Below, in pieces: positions 18,501 through 28,048 of a stretch of DNA of 64,000 nucleotides. The stretch's first letter is position 1. Each line of letters starts with the position of its first letter. The DNA is taken from NCBI RefSeq assembly GCF_902168435.1, contig NZ_LR656167.1:124001-188000 (forward strand), given 5' to 3'. Under the pieces are notes generated by a model that was not told where the DNA came from, searched no databases, and saw nothing but the letters and a program-made list of their open reading frames with translations. The position numbers and the translations under genes were made by a program. This DNA is from Bacillus marasmi. Its GTDB lineage: Bacteria; Bacillota; Bacilli; Bacillales; Cytobacillaceae.

Positions 18501-19460
18501 TTGAATATATTAATCTGCAGTGTCGGCCGACGTGTTAAATTAATTGAATATTTCAAAAATGAACTAATGTTGGTAGGCGGAAAAATTGTTGCCGTTGACT
18601 GTGACCCAACTGCGCCAGCCTTGTACCATGCGGATTGTTTCGAAGTTGTGCCCCGTATTGATCATCCAGACTATATTCATGAAATAAAAGAAATATGCAA
18701 GAAGCACCGTATTGATGGGATATTATCGTTGATTGATCCAGAATTAAGCTTGCTTGCCAGCGTGAAGGCTGAGCTGGCACAAGAAGGGGTTAATGTAATT
18801 GTCTCCGGGCAAACAGTGGTCGATCTTTGCTACGATAAATACGAGACAGCGAAATTTTTACAAGAACACAATCTTCCAGCCGTGCCAACTTATGTCGATA
18901 TAAATGAAGTCATTACTGATATAAATGAAGGAAGACTGAAGTTTCCCTTAATAGTAAAACCGAGATTTGGCAGTGCGAGCATCGGAATCCATAAGGTTAC
19001 AGCTTTAAGGGAGCTAAAGGTTTTCCAAAATGACGAGCAAGTATGGATTGTACAGCCGTTCATCAATGGAGAAGAAATCGGCTGCGATTGCTATGTTGAT
19101 TTATTATCTGAGCAAACGACGAACATTTTTATGAAAAAGAAGATTCGAATGAGGGCTGGTGAAACCGATAAATCAATTGCCATCAAAGACTCTAGCTTAA
19201 AAATGATGATAGAAAGGCTGATTGCTGTCCTTAAACCACTGGGGCCCATCGACATTGATTGCTTTAAAACAGAGTCGGGCTACAATATCTCAGAAATCAA
19301 TCCAAGATTTGGTGGAGGTTATCTCCATGCACATGAAATGGGTCAAAACTTCGTAAAAAACATCATTAGAAATTTGAAAGGCGAGCAGAATGAAAAGAAC
19401 CACGAGGACTACAAAGAAGGAAGCACACTAATAAAATTCGACCACTTCATCGTTATATAG
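18501..19460 (+). CDS. ATP-grasp ligase (CarB/PylC-like)
   Basis: A 319-residue protein from a TTG start with upstream GTGAGG. The N-terminal Rossmann-like part MNILICSVGRRVKLI with AVDCDPTAPALYHAD is shared by PylC/CarB-type ATP-grasp enzymes. The ATP-grasp core follows: YDKYETAKFL, FPLIVKPRFGSASIGI, VQPFINGEEIGCD and the metal-binding EINPRFGGGY. It should join a carboxylate to an amine or thiol using ATP. Lying 17 bases after the decarboxylase, it probably shares a pathway with it, for example attaching an amino acid or amide to the polysaccharide. No carrier protein gene is seen. Confidence 0.82.
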   Translation: MNILICSVGRRVKLIEYFKNELMLVGGKIVAVDCDPTAPALYHADCFEVVPRIDHPDYIHEIKEICKKHRIDGILSLIDPELSLLASVKAELAQEGVNVIVSGQTVVDLCYDKYETAKFLQEHNLPAVPTYVDINEVITDINEGRLKFPLIVKPRFGSASIGIHKVTALRELKVFQNDEQVWIVQPFINGEEIGCDCYVDLLSEQTTNIFMKKKIRMRAGETDKSIAIKDSSLKMMIERLIAVLKPLGPIDIDCFKTESGYNISEINPRFGGGYLHAHEMGQNFVKNIIRNLKGEQNEKNHEDYKEGSTLIKFDHFIVI

Positions 19461-19469
19461 AGTCTTTAA

Positions 19470-20042
19470 TTTACCTAGAGTGGAAATGATGGCTCTAGGT
19501 AAATTAAAACGGAAAATGAATTTACCTAGAGTGGAAATGACGGCTCCAGGTAAATTAAAACGCAAAATGAATTTACCTAGAGTGGAAATGCTAGCTCCAG
19601 GTAAATTAAAACGCAAAATGAATTTACCTAGAGTGGAAATTAGGGCTCCAGGTAAATTAAAATGCAAATTGAATTTACCTAGAGTGGAAATTAGGGCTCC
19701 AGGTAAATTAAAATGCAAATTGAATTTACCTAGAGTGGAAATGACGGCTCCAGGTAAATTAAAACGCAAAATGAATTTACCTAGAGTGCCAATTAGGGCT
19801 CCAGGTAAATTAAAATGCAAAATGAATTTACCTAGAGTGGAAATGCTAGCTCCAGGTAAATTAAAATGCAAAATGAATTTACCTAGAGTGCCAATTACGG
19901 CTCCAGGTAAATTAAAATGCAAAATGAATTTACCTAGAGTGCCAATTACGGCTCCAGGTAAATTAAAACGGAAAATGAATTTACCTAGAGTGGAAATTCT
20001 AGCTCCAGGTAAATTAAAACTCGAAATAAATTTACACATTCC
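19470..20042 (+). repeat. Tandem array 1: 11 exact-length 51-bp units with internal hairpin arms
   Basis: Units begin at 19470, 19521, 19572 and so on every 51 bases to 19980, with a decayed twelfth at 20031 and no indels. Each unit carries TTTACCTAGAG and, about 12 bases later, CTCCAGGTAAA (perfectly complementary CTCTAGGTAAA in the first unit), so each can form a hairpin. Arms are conserved while the loop varies. The array begins ten bases after the ATP-grasp stop. Because 51 is a multiple of three, long ORFs run through it on both strands (19480-20070 + and 19428-20051 -), but they are low-complexity shadows of the repeat. Confidence 0.95.
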
Positions 20043-20172
20043 ATATTCCACTTTTTATCCCTCTCATTGACATTATTTAACGAAACATCCACCGTCAAAA
20101 ATACCCGTAAAAATGATAAGATAGAGACATTGCTTAATTCGAAAAAAGAAGAATAGACTTTTTACAAGAGCA

Positions 20173-20410
20173 GTGGCTAGCTCCAGCGGCTAGGGGCTCG
20201 GGTCACAAGCGTGTCTAGCTTCAGCGGCTAGGAGCTCATGTCATAAGCCAAATCCCTCCAGAGACTTCAGTCTCTTGCGTGATTCGTCTTATGCCAACCG
20301 CTCCTGAACAAGCCACTTCCGCTTTTCGTACAATCCCTTCCAGAAATCAGGATTTCCTGCAGGGCTCGTCTTGTTCCTGTCGTCCCTGGGCAAGCCGCTT
20401 ACGCTTTTCA
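20173..20410 (+). repeat. Nested MITE/REP-like imperfect-palindrome elements
   Basis: An outer element starts with GGCTAGCTCCAGCGGCTAGG at about 20175 and ends with GGCAAGCCGCTTACGCTTTT at about 20409. A second, complete copy (20211-20327, from GTGTCTAGCTTCAGCGGCT to CCACTTCCGCTTTTC) lies inside it. The same family recurs at 33505-33747 and 55270-55454. Ends are mutually complementary (AGCGGCTAGGGGC against GCCCCTGAGCAAGCCGCT in the cleaner copies), so each can fold into a long hairpin. No transposase lies nearby. Confidence 0.85.
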
Positions 20411-20431
20411 AGGCAAAGGAGGATTACAATT

Positions 20432-23400
20432 ATGTCTGTTCGATTCATGCTCGGGCGTTCAGGTAGCGGTAAGACAGAAACGTGCCTTAATGAGATACAT
20501 GAAAAATTACTAGCCGCACCTGGCGGAGACCCGATTATATATTTAGTACCGGAGCAAATGACATTCCTATCAGAGCAGAGGCTGGCAACTGCACCTGAGC
20601 TAAATGGAATGATTCGTGCCCAAGTATACAGCTTTACCAGACTTGCCTGGAAAGTGCTGCAAGAAACTGGCGGTTTTAATCGCTACCATCTATCTAGCAC
20701 TGGTATCAGCATGCTGATTAGAAAAATTATTGAAGATCAAAAGGACGAGCTCCACTTATTTAAACGAGCTGCCGATAAGAATGGCTTTATTGAACAGATG
20801 GAGCAGTTGTTAACCGAGTTTAAGCGTTATTGCATTAAACCGGAAGAGCTTGCATCTAAACAAACTGAATTAGCAAAGCACCACTCGCTACAAGACAAAT
20901 TAGCGGATCTTGAAAAAATATATCAGCAATTTGAAGAGGCATTATTAGATAAATACATTGATTCAGAGGACTACTTTAAACTACTAGCAGAGAAGGCACA
21001 AGTCTCCACATTTTTGAAGAATGCCGAAGTTTATATAGACGGATTTTATAGCTTTACGCCGATAGAGTATATGGTGCTCTTACAATTGATGAAGCATTGC
21101 AAACGGGTCACGATTACGTTAACACTTGATCAAGTTTATACTGATGCACAGCCGGATGAGCTGCAGCTATTTAGGATGACTGGTGATACATGTCAAACGC
21201 TCTATGATATAGTCCGGGCTGAGGGGATTACCTGTGAGGAGCCGCTAATGCTTAACCAACCATTAAGGTGGAAAAATCAAGCATTTGGTCATCTCGAAAA
21301 ATATTTCGATATGCTACCGGTCCAGTCCTACCAAGAGGAACCGGCCATTTCAATCATCCAGGCCGCAAACCGTAGGGCGGAAATCGAAGGGATTGCTCGA
21401 AAAATCAATAAGCTTGTTGCTGAAGAAAACTATCGTTATCGAGACATTGCCATTTTAACGAGAAATGCACAGGACTATCGGGATGTAATAGAAGCCATTT
21501 TCACCGATAACGAAATTCCGCTATATTTGGATCAAAAAACCTCGATGCAAAACCATCCATTAATTGAATTGCTACGTTCAAGTCTAGAAATATTAAATGG
21601 ATTTTGGCGCTATGAACCTATTTTTCGTGCCGTGAAAACGGAGCTTTTATATCCGGTTGATGCAAATCCTTATAAGCTACGAGAGCAAATGGACCGTCTT
21701 GAAAATTATGTGCTCGCTTACGGAATCCAGGGTGATCGATGGACGAGAAAACAGCCGTGGATTTATCGTAAATTCCGGGGCTTAGAGTTAGAAAATCTTC
21801 CACAAACCGATAGTGAACGGCGAATTGAGGCTGAGCTAAATGAGCTTCGCGTGATGATTACCACACCACTACTACAGTTAGCTCGACGATTAAAAAAGGC
21901 AGAAACCGGTCGGGAGCTAGCGCAAGCATTATATTTATTTTTAGAAGAATTAGAGATTCCAAGCAAACTGGAGCAATGGAAGCAAATTGAAGAAGAAAAC
22001 GGCAAGCTCATTAAAGCTCGTGAGCATGACCAGGTTTGGGATGGCGTTATTGACCTGTTAGACCAGTTCGTGGAAATGCTTGGTGATGAAAAACTTAGTC
22101 AAAAGAAATTTGCAGCAATCATCGATTCGGGGATTGAGTCGCTCCGATTTTCACTTGTTCCACCTGCACTTGATCAGGTTGTTGTTGCAGATTTGGAAAA
22201 TTCCCGCTTAGAGGAAATGAAAGCGGTGTTTGTCATCGGCTTAAATGAAGGAGTTATGCCGGCAAAGCTAAATGATGAAGGGATTTTTGCCGAAGAAGAT
22301 CGCGAGGCATTGCTGGCACAGGGAATCAAGCTTGCTCCATCTAGTAAGACAAAATTGCTTGATGAAAATTTTTTAGCGTACAAGGCGTTTACTTTACCTA
22401 AAGAGCAATTATTTTTAAGTTATCCGATGGCTAATGAAGAAGGCAAGGCGTTAATGCCATCGCCTTACTTAAAAAGGATGCAGGAGCTTTTCCCTCAGGC
22501 ACCTCAGTATTCCTTTGTTTCTGACCCGACCGACTTAACCGAGGCAGAGCAGTTGGAGTATGTCGGAAATAAAAACACAACCTTAGCATATTTAACAGCG
22601 CAATTGCAGCTGAAAAAGGAACATTACCCAATATATGATTTTTGGTGGGATGTTTATAATTATTATATCGAAAACGATACATGGCGCAGACCAGCAGCAA
22701 AAGTATTCTCAAGCTTATTTTATGAAAATAAAACGGACAAGCTGAGTGAACAGGATAGTCTTGAATTGTACGGTGACCATATACAGGCTAGTGTATCGCG
22801 AATGGAAATGTTTCACAGTTGCCCATTTTCACACTTTGCCCATCACGGGTTGAAATTACGAGATCGCCAAGTGTTCCGCCTTGAAGCCCCTGACATAGGT
22901 GAACTGTTTCATGCTGCGTTAAAGCAGATTGCTGATACCGTGAATGAAAAAAATCTGTCCTGGGAAAACATGACCAAGACGGAATGTGCTGCGTTGGCTT
23001 ATGAAGCAGTCGAAGTACTTGCGCCAAAGCTACAGCACGAAATATTACTTAGCTCCAATCGCCATGCTTATTTAAAACGTAAGCTAGAAAAAATTATTAG
23101 TAGAGCAACATTTGTGTTAAGTGAGCATGCTAAAGCGAGTGGTTTTGCGCCAATTGGCCTTGAATTAGGCTTTGGACCAAATGGCGACCTGCCACCGATT
23201 GGTTTTACGCTTAAAAATGGCACGCGAATGGAGCTTGTCGGTAGAATTGATCGAGTTGATAAGGCTATAGAGGGTAATCAAGTGTATTTACGAGTGATAG
23301 ATTATAAATCGAGCGAGCGCGATTTGAATTTAAGTGAAATGTATTATGGACTATCACTGCAAATGCTCACTTATTTGGATATTTTGATTACCCACTCCAA

Positions 23401-23941
23401 GCAATTGGTTGGGACTCAGGCGACTCCAGCAGGTGTCTTATATTTCCATGTCCATGATCCACTAATTCAAACGAAGAAAATGCTGAGCTTAGAGGAAATC
23501 GAGCAAGCTATTTTAAAGCAGTTCAAGATGAATGGGTTGATTCTTGGCGAACAAAATGTCATCCAGTTAATGGACAAGACGCTTGAAACTGGAGATTCTC
23601 AAGTAATCCCGGCGGGAATAAATAAGGATGGTAGCATTCGTTCCAGATCCAAAGTCGTTACAAAGCCAGAATTTGAGCAGTTTACTAATTATGTTCGGGA
23701 AACCTATGTGAAATCTGGGGACCAAATGCTGGCAGGTGCAGTAGAGATTGCACCTTATAAAATGAAAAATAAAACATCTTGTACGTTTTGTTCATTTAAG
23801 TCGATTTGCCAGTTTGATCCTTCTTTAACCAATAATGAGTATCGCCATTTGCCGATACTATCGAAGGAAGAAATATTAAACAATATTCAAAAGGAGGATG
23901 TATCAGTTGGCACAATCGATAATACCTCCAAAACCGAGTGA
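20432..23941 (+). CDS. addB: ATP-dependent helicase/nuclease subunit B
   Basis: About 1,169 residues, the usual AddB length. The N-terminus has VRFMLGRSGSGKTETC with a Walker A motif. The C-terminal nuclease domain shows RVIDYKSSERD, and the iron-sulfur cysteines appear as HSCPF at about residue 800 and CTFCSFKSICQFD near the end. With AddA it forms the AddAB helicase-nuclease that resects double-strand breaks and responds to Chi. I start at ATG 20432 behind AAAGGAGG (20416-20422); the frame is open further upstream only because it runs through the MITE-like repeat. addA overlaps the 3' end. Confidence 0.96.
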   Translation: MSVRFMLGRSGSGKTETCLNEIHEKLLAAPGGDPIIYLVPEQMTFLSEQRLATAPELNGMIRAQVYSFTRLAWKVLQETGGFNRYHLSSTGISMLIRKIIEDQKDELHLFKRAADKNGFIEQMEQLLTEFKRYCIKPEELASKQTELAKHHSLQDKLADLEKIYQQFEEALLDKYIDSEDYFKLLAEKAQVSTFLKNAEVYIDGFYSFTPIEYMVLLQLMKHCKRVTITLTLDQVYTDAQPDELQLFRMTGDTCQTLYDIVRAEGITCEEPLMLNQPLRWKNQAFGHLEKYFDMLPVQSYQEEPAISIIQAANRRAEIEGIARKINKLVAEENYRYRDIAILTRNAQDYRDVIEAIFTDNEIPLYLDQKTSMQNHPLIELLRSSLEILNGFWRYEPIFRAVKTELLYPVDANPYKLREQMDRLENYVLAYGIQGDRWTRKQPWIYRKFRGLELENLPQTDSERRIEAELNELRVMITTPLLQLARRLKKAETGRELAQALYLFLEELEIPSKLEQWKQIEEENGKLIKAREHDQVWDGVIDLLDQFVEMLGDEKLSQKKFAAIIDSGIESLRFSLVPPALDQVVVADLENSRLEEMKAVFVIGLNEGVMPAKLNDEGIFAEEDREALLAQGIKLAPSSKTKLLDENFLAYKAFTLPKEQLFLSYPMANEEGKALMPSPYLKRMQELFPQAPQYSFVSDPTDLTEAEQLEYVGNKNTTLAYLTAQLQLKKEHYPIYDFWWDVYNYYIENDTWRRPAAKVFSSLFYENKTDKLSEQDSLELYGDHIQASVSRMEMFHSCPFSHFAHHGLKLRDRQVFRLEAPDIGELFHAALKQIADTVNEKNLSWENMTKTECAALAYEAVEVLAPKLQHEILLSSNRHAYLKRKLEKIISRATFVLSEHAKASGFAPIGLELGFGPNGDLPPIGFTLKNGTRMELVGRIDRVDKAIEGNQVYLRVIDYKSSERDLNLSEMYYGLSLQMLTYLDILITHSKQLVGTQATPAGVLYFHVHDPLIQTKKMLSLEEIEQAILKQFKMNGLILGEQNVIQLMDKTLETGDSQVIPAGINKDGSIRSRSKVVTKPEFEQFTNYVRETYVKSGDQMLAGAVEIAPYKMKNKTSCTFCSFKSICQFDPSLTNNEYRHLPILSKEEILNNIQKEDVSVGTIDNTSKTE

Positions 23942-26900
23942 TGTAACCTGGACAGATGAACAGTGGAAAGCAATTTATGCGAAAAATCAAGACATCCTTG
24001 TCGCAGCCGCTGCTGGTTCTGGTAAGACAGCTGTTCTAGTCGAGCGGATGATTCAAAAGATTATTGCTAGCGATGACCCAATCAATGTGGATGAATTGTT
24101 AGTTGTAACATTTACGAATGCATCAGCTGCGGAAATGCGAACTCGGATTGGGGAAGCACTCGAAAAAGCAATACAAGCTGACCCAACCTCAATCCATTTA
24201 AGGAAACAGCTTACCTTATTGAATCGGGCAGCGATTTCAACTTTGCATTCATTCTGTCTTGAAGTCATTCGAAAATACTACTATTTAATAGATTTGGACC
24301 CAAGCTTTAGGATTGCTAATGAAACAGAAGTTCAATTGCTTCGCGATGAGGTGATGGATGAACTGTTTGAAAATGAATACGGTAAAAATGATAATGAACC
24401 CTTTTTTGCGTTAGTCGATGCCTTTACAAATGACCGTAGTGATGATGCCTTACAAGCTATTATCGGGGATGTTTTTAATTTTTCTGTTTCTAATCCCGCT
24501 CCGGATTTGTATTTGAAATCAATGATAGCAATGTACGAGGTAGATGAAGCAACAACATCGATTGAGAAGCTCCCTTTTGCGGAGCTGATTTTAGAGGATA
24601 TTGAGTTACAACTTGAGGGTGCAAAAGGGTTGCTAATGCAGGGGTTGCAACTAACGAAAGAGCCAGGGGGGCCAGCTCCTAGGGCGGAAAATTTTATTGG
24701 TGACATTGAATATGTTGATGCACTGATAGCCGCAAAAAATGAATCATGGGATGCCCTTTATTCGTTGTTCCAAAAAATCGCGTTTGCACGGGCGAAAACG
24801 TGTAAAGGGGACGAGTATGATCCGGAATTAATTGAAAAGGCCCAAGAGTTGCGGAAAAAAGCAAAAAAAATTCTAACCGATATTCAAACTGAATTCTTTA
24901 TGCGAAAACCACAAAGCTTCCTAAAAGATATGATCGAGATGAAGCAGTATGTTGAAACAATTGTCGGTCTTGTACAAGAGTTTACGGAAAGATTTCTTGC
25001 TTTAAAACGAGAGAAGGGTCTTGTTGATTTTTCAGATTTAGAGCATTATTGTCTTGAAATACTAACTGAAGAGTTGCAAGAGGATGGAACAAGGCAGCCC
25101 TCTGCCGCTGCTTTATTTTATCAAAATCGTTTCAAAGAAGTTCTAGTTGATGAGTATCAAGATACGAATATGGTTCAAGAAGCAATCCTGCAATTAGTTA
25201 AAAGTGGGAACGAAGAATGCGGAAATCTATTTATGGTTGGCGATGTCAAGCAGTCCATTTATCGGTTCCGGCTTGCAGAACCTAATTTGTTTCTTGGTAA
25301 ATATCGCCGTTTCACTGTTGGAGGAGATGAGAGTGGTTTACGGATTGATTTAGCGCAAAACTTCCGGAGCCGCAAAGAGGTTCTAGATGGAACGAATTTT
25401 ATATTCAAGCAAATCATGGGTGTACGCGTTGGTGAGATTGAGTATGATGATGCGGCACAGTTGAAATTGGGGGCAAGCTATCCCCTTGACGATTCATTTC
25501 CAGTTGAACTGATATTAATTGAACAGAGTGAAAAACAAGGTAGCTCAGCTCAGGACGAGAATACAGAGGATCAGGAAGATACAGCTGGGGATGAAGCCGT
25601 GTTTGATATGGCGGAATTGGAGCAATCGCAGCTTGAAGCACGTGTGATGGCGAAGAAAATCCGTGAAATGATAGAGGAACGCAAAACCGTTTACAATCCA
25701 AAAACGAAGCAATCAAATCCAGTGAAGTACCGTGATATCGTCATTTTATTAAGGTCGTTCGGTTGGGCAACGCAAATCATCGAAGAATTTAAACAACAGG
25801 GAATTCCCGTATATGCGAATTTATCCTCCGGTTATTTCGAAGCTACCGAAGTGTCAATTATGCTTTCCTTATTAAAAGTGATCGATAACCCATATCAGGA
25901 CATTCCATTAGCTTCTGTATTGCGTTCACCACTTGTTGGTTTATCTGAAGCGGAATTAGCACAGATTCGTATTGCCAAAAAAAATGGAGCCTATTATGAG
26001 GCTCTTGTAGAGTTTAGTGAACAAACTCCATCATTGTTTGTTGCTGAATTGTATGAAAAGGTTCGCTTGTTTTTGGAGCAATTGGCGGACTGGCGGACCC
26101 GAGCAAGACAAGGGGCCTTATCGCAGTTTATTTGGCAGCTGCTAAAGGAAACTAAGTTTTATGATTTTGTTGGTGGGATGCCGGGCGGCAAGCAGCGCCA
26201 AGCCAATTTAAGAGCGTTATTTGATCGAGCCCGTTCTTATGAGGCAACATCATTCCGTGGGCTATTCCGCTTTTTGCGATTTATTGAGCGGATGCGCGAG
26301 CGGGGGGATGACCTTGGAACAGCTAGGGCACTTGGTGAGCAAGAAGATGTTGTTCGGATTATGACGATTCACAGCAGTAAAGGGCTTGAGTTCCCGGTGG
26401 TGTTTATTGCCGGAACTAATCGTAATTTTAATAAAAAAGATTCCCAAAAGCCTTACATGCTGGATAAAGAATTTGGATTTGCAGCAAAGTACATTGATCC
26501 GGAGAAACGGATCGCCTATTCATCATTACCACAGCTTGCCTTTAAGCGTAAATTAAAGCGAGAAATGCTCGCTGAAGAGATGCGTGTATTTTACGTAGCG
26601 TTAACTCGGGCAAAGGAAAAATTATTCTTGCTCGGATCCGTGAAAAAATTACCGAAGCTGTTAGATAAATGGGGTAGTACTGGAGCTCAGAATGATTGGC
26701 TTCTACCGGATTATCATCGAGCAACTGCCTCAACCTATTTGGATTGGATTGGCCCAGCCCTTGTTCGACATCAAGATTTTGTGGCTACACTTGGGAATAG
26801 CGGAAGCATTGCTCCCGGATTGATTCCAGACGAGGTTACGTGGCATTCATCCTCGTGGAAAATTATAACAATGAAAGCTGAGGATGTTGCAAAGTTCGAG

Positions 26901-27707
26901 GTTGACCAAGCCGAAGTAGAATCGAACTTATTGAACTATGTTAAAGACGGAAAGGTAGTGCCGGTATCGACTGATGCAGCAACTATTATTGGTGAGAAGC
27001 TATCTTGGAAATATCCATTTTCAGAGGCGGCAATGCACCGTGCTAAGCAATCTGTTTCTGAAATGAAACGACAACTGGAGCTGTCTGACGCTGAAAGCGG
27101 TTCGGATCTAAAAAGGAAATTCACGAAGCCGCTCTTTAAGCGGCCGCGGTTTATGCAGGAAAAAGCACTGACTCCAGCTGAGCGCGGAACGGCGATGCAC
27201 ATGGTAATGCAGCAAATCGATTTAACTCGATCAATCAATGAGGTTTATTTAGAAAATTTACTCGACGAGTTGCTTGAAAAAGAACTGCTGACTGTCGAAC
27301 AGAAGGAAGCGATTGATTTAGAGCAGATAAATGCCTTTTTTGATACGGAAATTGGAAAGCGTATGCTGAGGGCAAAAAGTGTCCGACGGGAAACTCCATT
27401 CAGTGTTTCACTTCCAGCAAGCGAAGTTTATATAGCTTGGCAGGGTGATGATGAGTCAGTCCTTGTTCAGGGGATTATCGATTGCCTATTTGAAGATGAG
27501 TACGGTCAAACGATTCTCCTTGATTATAAAACGGATTCCATCACAGCGCGCTTTAAAGGCGGCTTCGCCGAGGGAGAACCGATATTACGCGAGCGCTATC
27601 AACTGCAGCTACAACTCTATGAAAGAGCAATCGAGTCAATTTTACAAAAGCAGATTGATGAGAAATATTTATTCTTTTTTGATGGCGGGCATGTAGTTAA
27701 AATGTAA
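23907..27707 (+). CDS. addA: ATP-dependent helicase/nuclease subunit A
   Basis: A UvrD-like superfamily 1 helicase with a C-terminal RecB-type nuclease, about 1,266 residues. It shows motif Q WTDEQW, Walker A AAAAGSGKTAVL, VVTFTNASAAEM, Walker B VDEYQDTN, VGDVKQSIYRFR, MTIHSSKGLEFPVV, FYVALTRAKEKL and nuclease LLDYKTD. I choose TTG 23907 because AAGGAGG ends nine bases earlier; the ATG at 23898 touches the ribosome site and is too close. It overlaps addB by 35 bases. In B. subtilis sbcDC follows; here gerPF on the opposite strand follows directly. Confidence 0.96.
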   Translation: MAQSIIPPKPSDVTWTDEQWKAIYAKNQDILVAAAAGSGKTAVLVERMIQKIIASDDPINVDELLVVTFTNASAAEMRTRIGEALEKAIQADPTSIHLRKQLTLLNRAAISTLHSFCLEVIRKYYYLIDLDPSFRIANETEVQLLRDEVMDELFENEYGKNDNEPFFALVDAFTNDRSDDALQAIIGDVFNFSVSNPAPDLYLKSMIAMYEVDEATTSIEKLPFAELILEDIELQLEGAKGLLMQGLQLTKEPGGPAPRAENFIGDIEYVDALIAAKNESWDALYSLFQKIAFARAKTCKGDEYDPELIEKAQELRKKAKKILTDIQTEFFMRKPQSFLKDMIEMKQYVETIVGLVQEFTERFLALKREKGLVDFSDLEHYCLEILTEELQEDGTRQPSAAALFYQNRFKEVLVDEYQDTNMVQEAILQLVKSGNEECGNLFMVGDVKQSIYRFRLAEPNLFLGKYRRFTVGGDESGLRIDLAQNFRSRKEVLDGTNFIFKQIMGVRVGEIEYDDAAQLKLGASYPLDDSFPVELILIEQSEKQGSSAQDENTEDQEDTAGDEAVFDMAELEQSQLEARVMAKKIREMIEERKTVYNPKTKQSNPVKYRDIVILLRSFGWATQIIEEFKQQGIPVYANLSSGYFEATEVSIMLSLLKVIDNPYQDIPLASVLRSPLVGLSEAELAQIRIAKKNGAYYEALVEFSEQTPSLFVAELYEKVRLFLEQLADWRTRARQGALSQFIWQLLKETKFYDFVGGMPGGKQRQANLRALFDRARSYEATSFRGLFRFLRFIERMRERGDDLGTARALGEQEDVVRIMTIHSSKGLEFPVVFIAGTNRNFNKKDSQKPYMLDKEFGFAAKYIDPEKRIAYSSLPQLAFKRKLKREMLAEEMRVFYVALTRAKEKLFLLGSVKKLPKLLDKWGSTGAQNDWLLPDYHRATASTYLDWIGPALVRHQDFVATLGNSGSIAPGLIPDEVTWHSSSWKIITMKAEDVAKFEVDQAEVESNLLNYVKDGKVVPVSTDAATIIGEKLSWKYPFSEAAMHRAKQSVSEMKRQLELSDAESGSDLKRKFTKPLFKRPRFMQEKALTPAERGTAMHMVMQQIDLTRSINEVYLENLLDELLEKELLTVEQKEAIDLEQINAFFDTEIGKRMLRAKSVRRETPFSVSLPASEVYIAWQGDDESVLVQGIIDCLFEDEYGQTILLDYKTDSITARFKGGFAEGEPILRERYQLQLQLYERAIESILQKQIDEKYLFFFDGGHVVKM

Positions 27708-27710
27708 ACA

Positions 27711-27750
27711 AAAAAGACGTGAGCAGAGGTTCTCACGTCTTTTTTGTTTT
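27711..27750. terminator. Bidirectional rho-independent terminator
   Basis: AAAAAGACGTGAG pairs with CTCACGTCTTTTT around an eight-base loop. A T-run follows on the + strand and an A-run precedes, so it can end both addBA and the converging gerP operon. Confidence 0.9.
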
Positions 27751-27805
27751 TTGATTGTTACCATCCTAACCGCTAACTTTAAAATAAATATATAATCAAC
27801 AACCC

Positions 27806-28024
27806 TCAGTTATTCCCAATGTTTGGTTGGTCAACGAGGTCTGGATCAAGGACATTCGTGCCGTTGACACCATTATTGGTAATGATGAATCCTCCAGTAT
27901 TTCCTGCACCAGAGCCTGAATAAGATTTTGAATTATTTTTAGGTGAAATAAGAAACGTATCTCCAAATTGCACGACTCCGCCACTAATATTGACAACTTG
28001 GACTGGTCCAACGAAAGCAGGCAT
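27806..28024 (-). CDS. gerPF: Spore germination protein GerPF
   Basis: A 72-residue protein, MPAFVGPVQVVNISGGVVQF..., with the Gly/Asn-rich tail GSGAGNTGGFIITNN typical of GerPF and paralogous to GerPA. GerP proteins are made late in the mother cell and allow germinants to cross the spore coat. It is the last gene of the gerPABCDEF operon on the minus strand. A clear AAAGGAGG lies upstream of the start. Confidence 0.93.
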   Translation of the reverse strand: MPAFVGPVQVVNISGGVVQFGDTFLISPKNNSKSYSGSGAGNTGGFIITNNGVNGTNVLDPDLVDQPNIGNN

Positions 28025-28048
28025 AGTAAACCTCCTTTTTCTACAGAA

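Noticed and set aside
19470-20042. CRISPR array
   Set aside because: Unit length is fixed at 51 with no unique spacers of 30-40 bases, the variable part is only a few bases, and no cas genes are present.
19428-20070. Long ORFs on both strands (207 and 196 aa) with a 17-residue repeat
   Set aside because: They exist only because a 51-bp repeat without stops is a multiple of three. There is no ribosome site or promoter, and both strands are open at once.
20173-20410. Insertion sequence
   Set aside because: The palindromic elements are about 115-125 bases and encode no transposase; they are better described as MITE/REP-like.
20279-20431. N-terminal extension of 51 residues on AddB
   Set aside because: It is translated from the MITE-like repeat; the ATG at 20432 has a perfect ribosome site and matches the family start.
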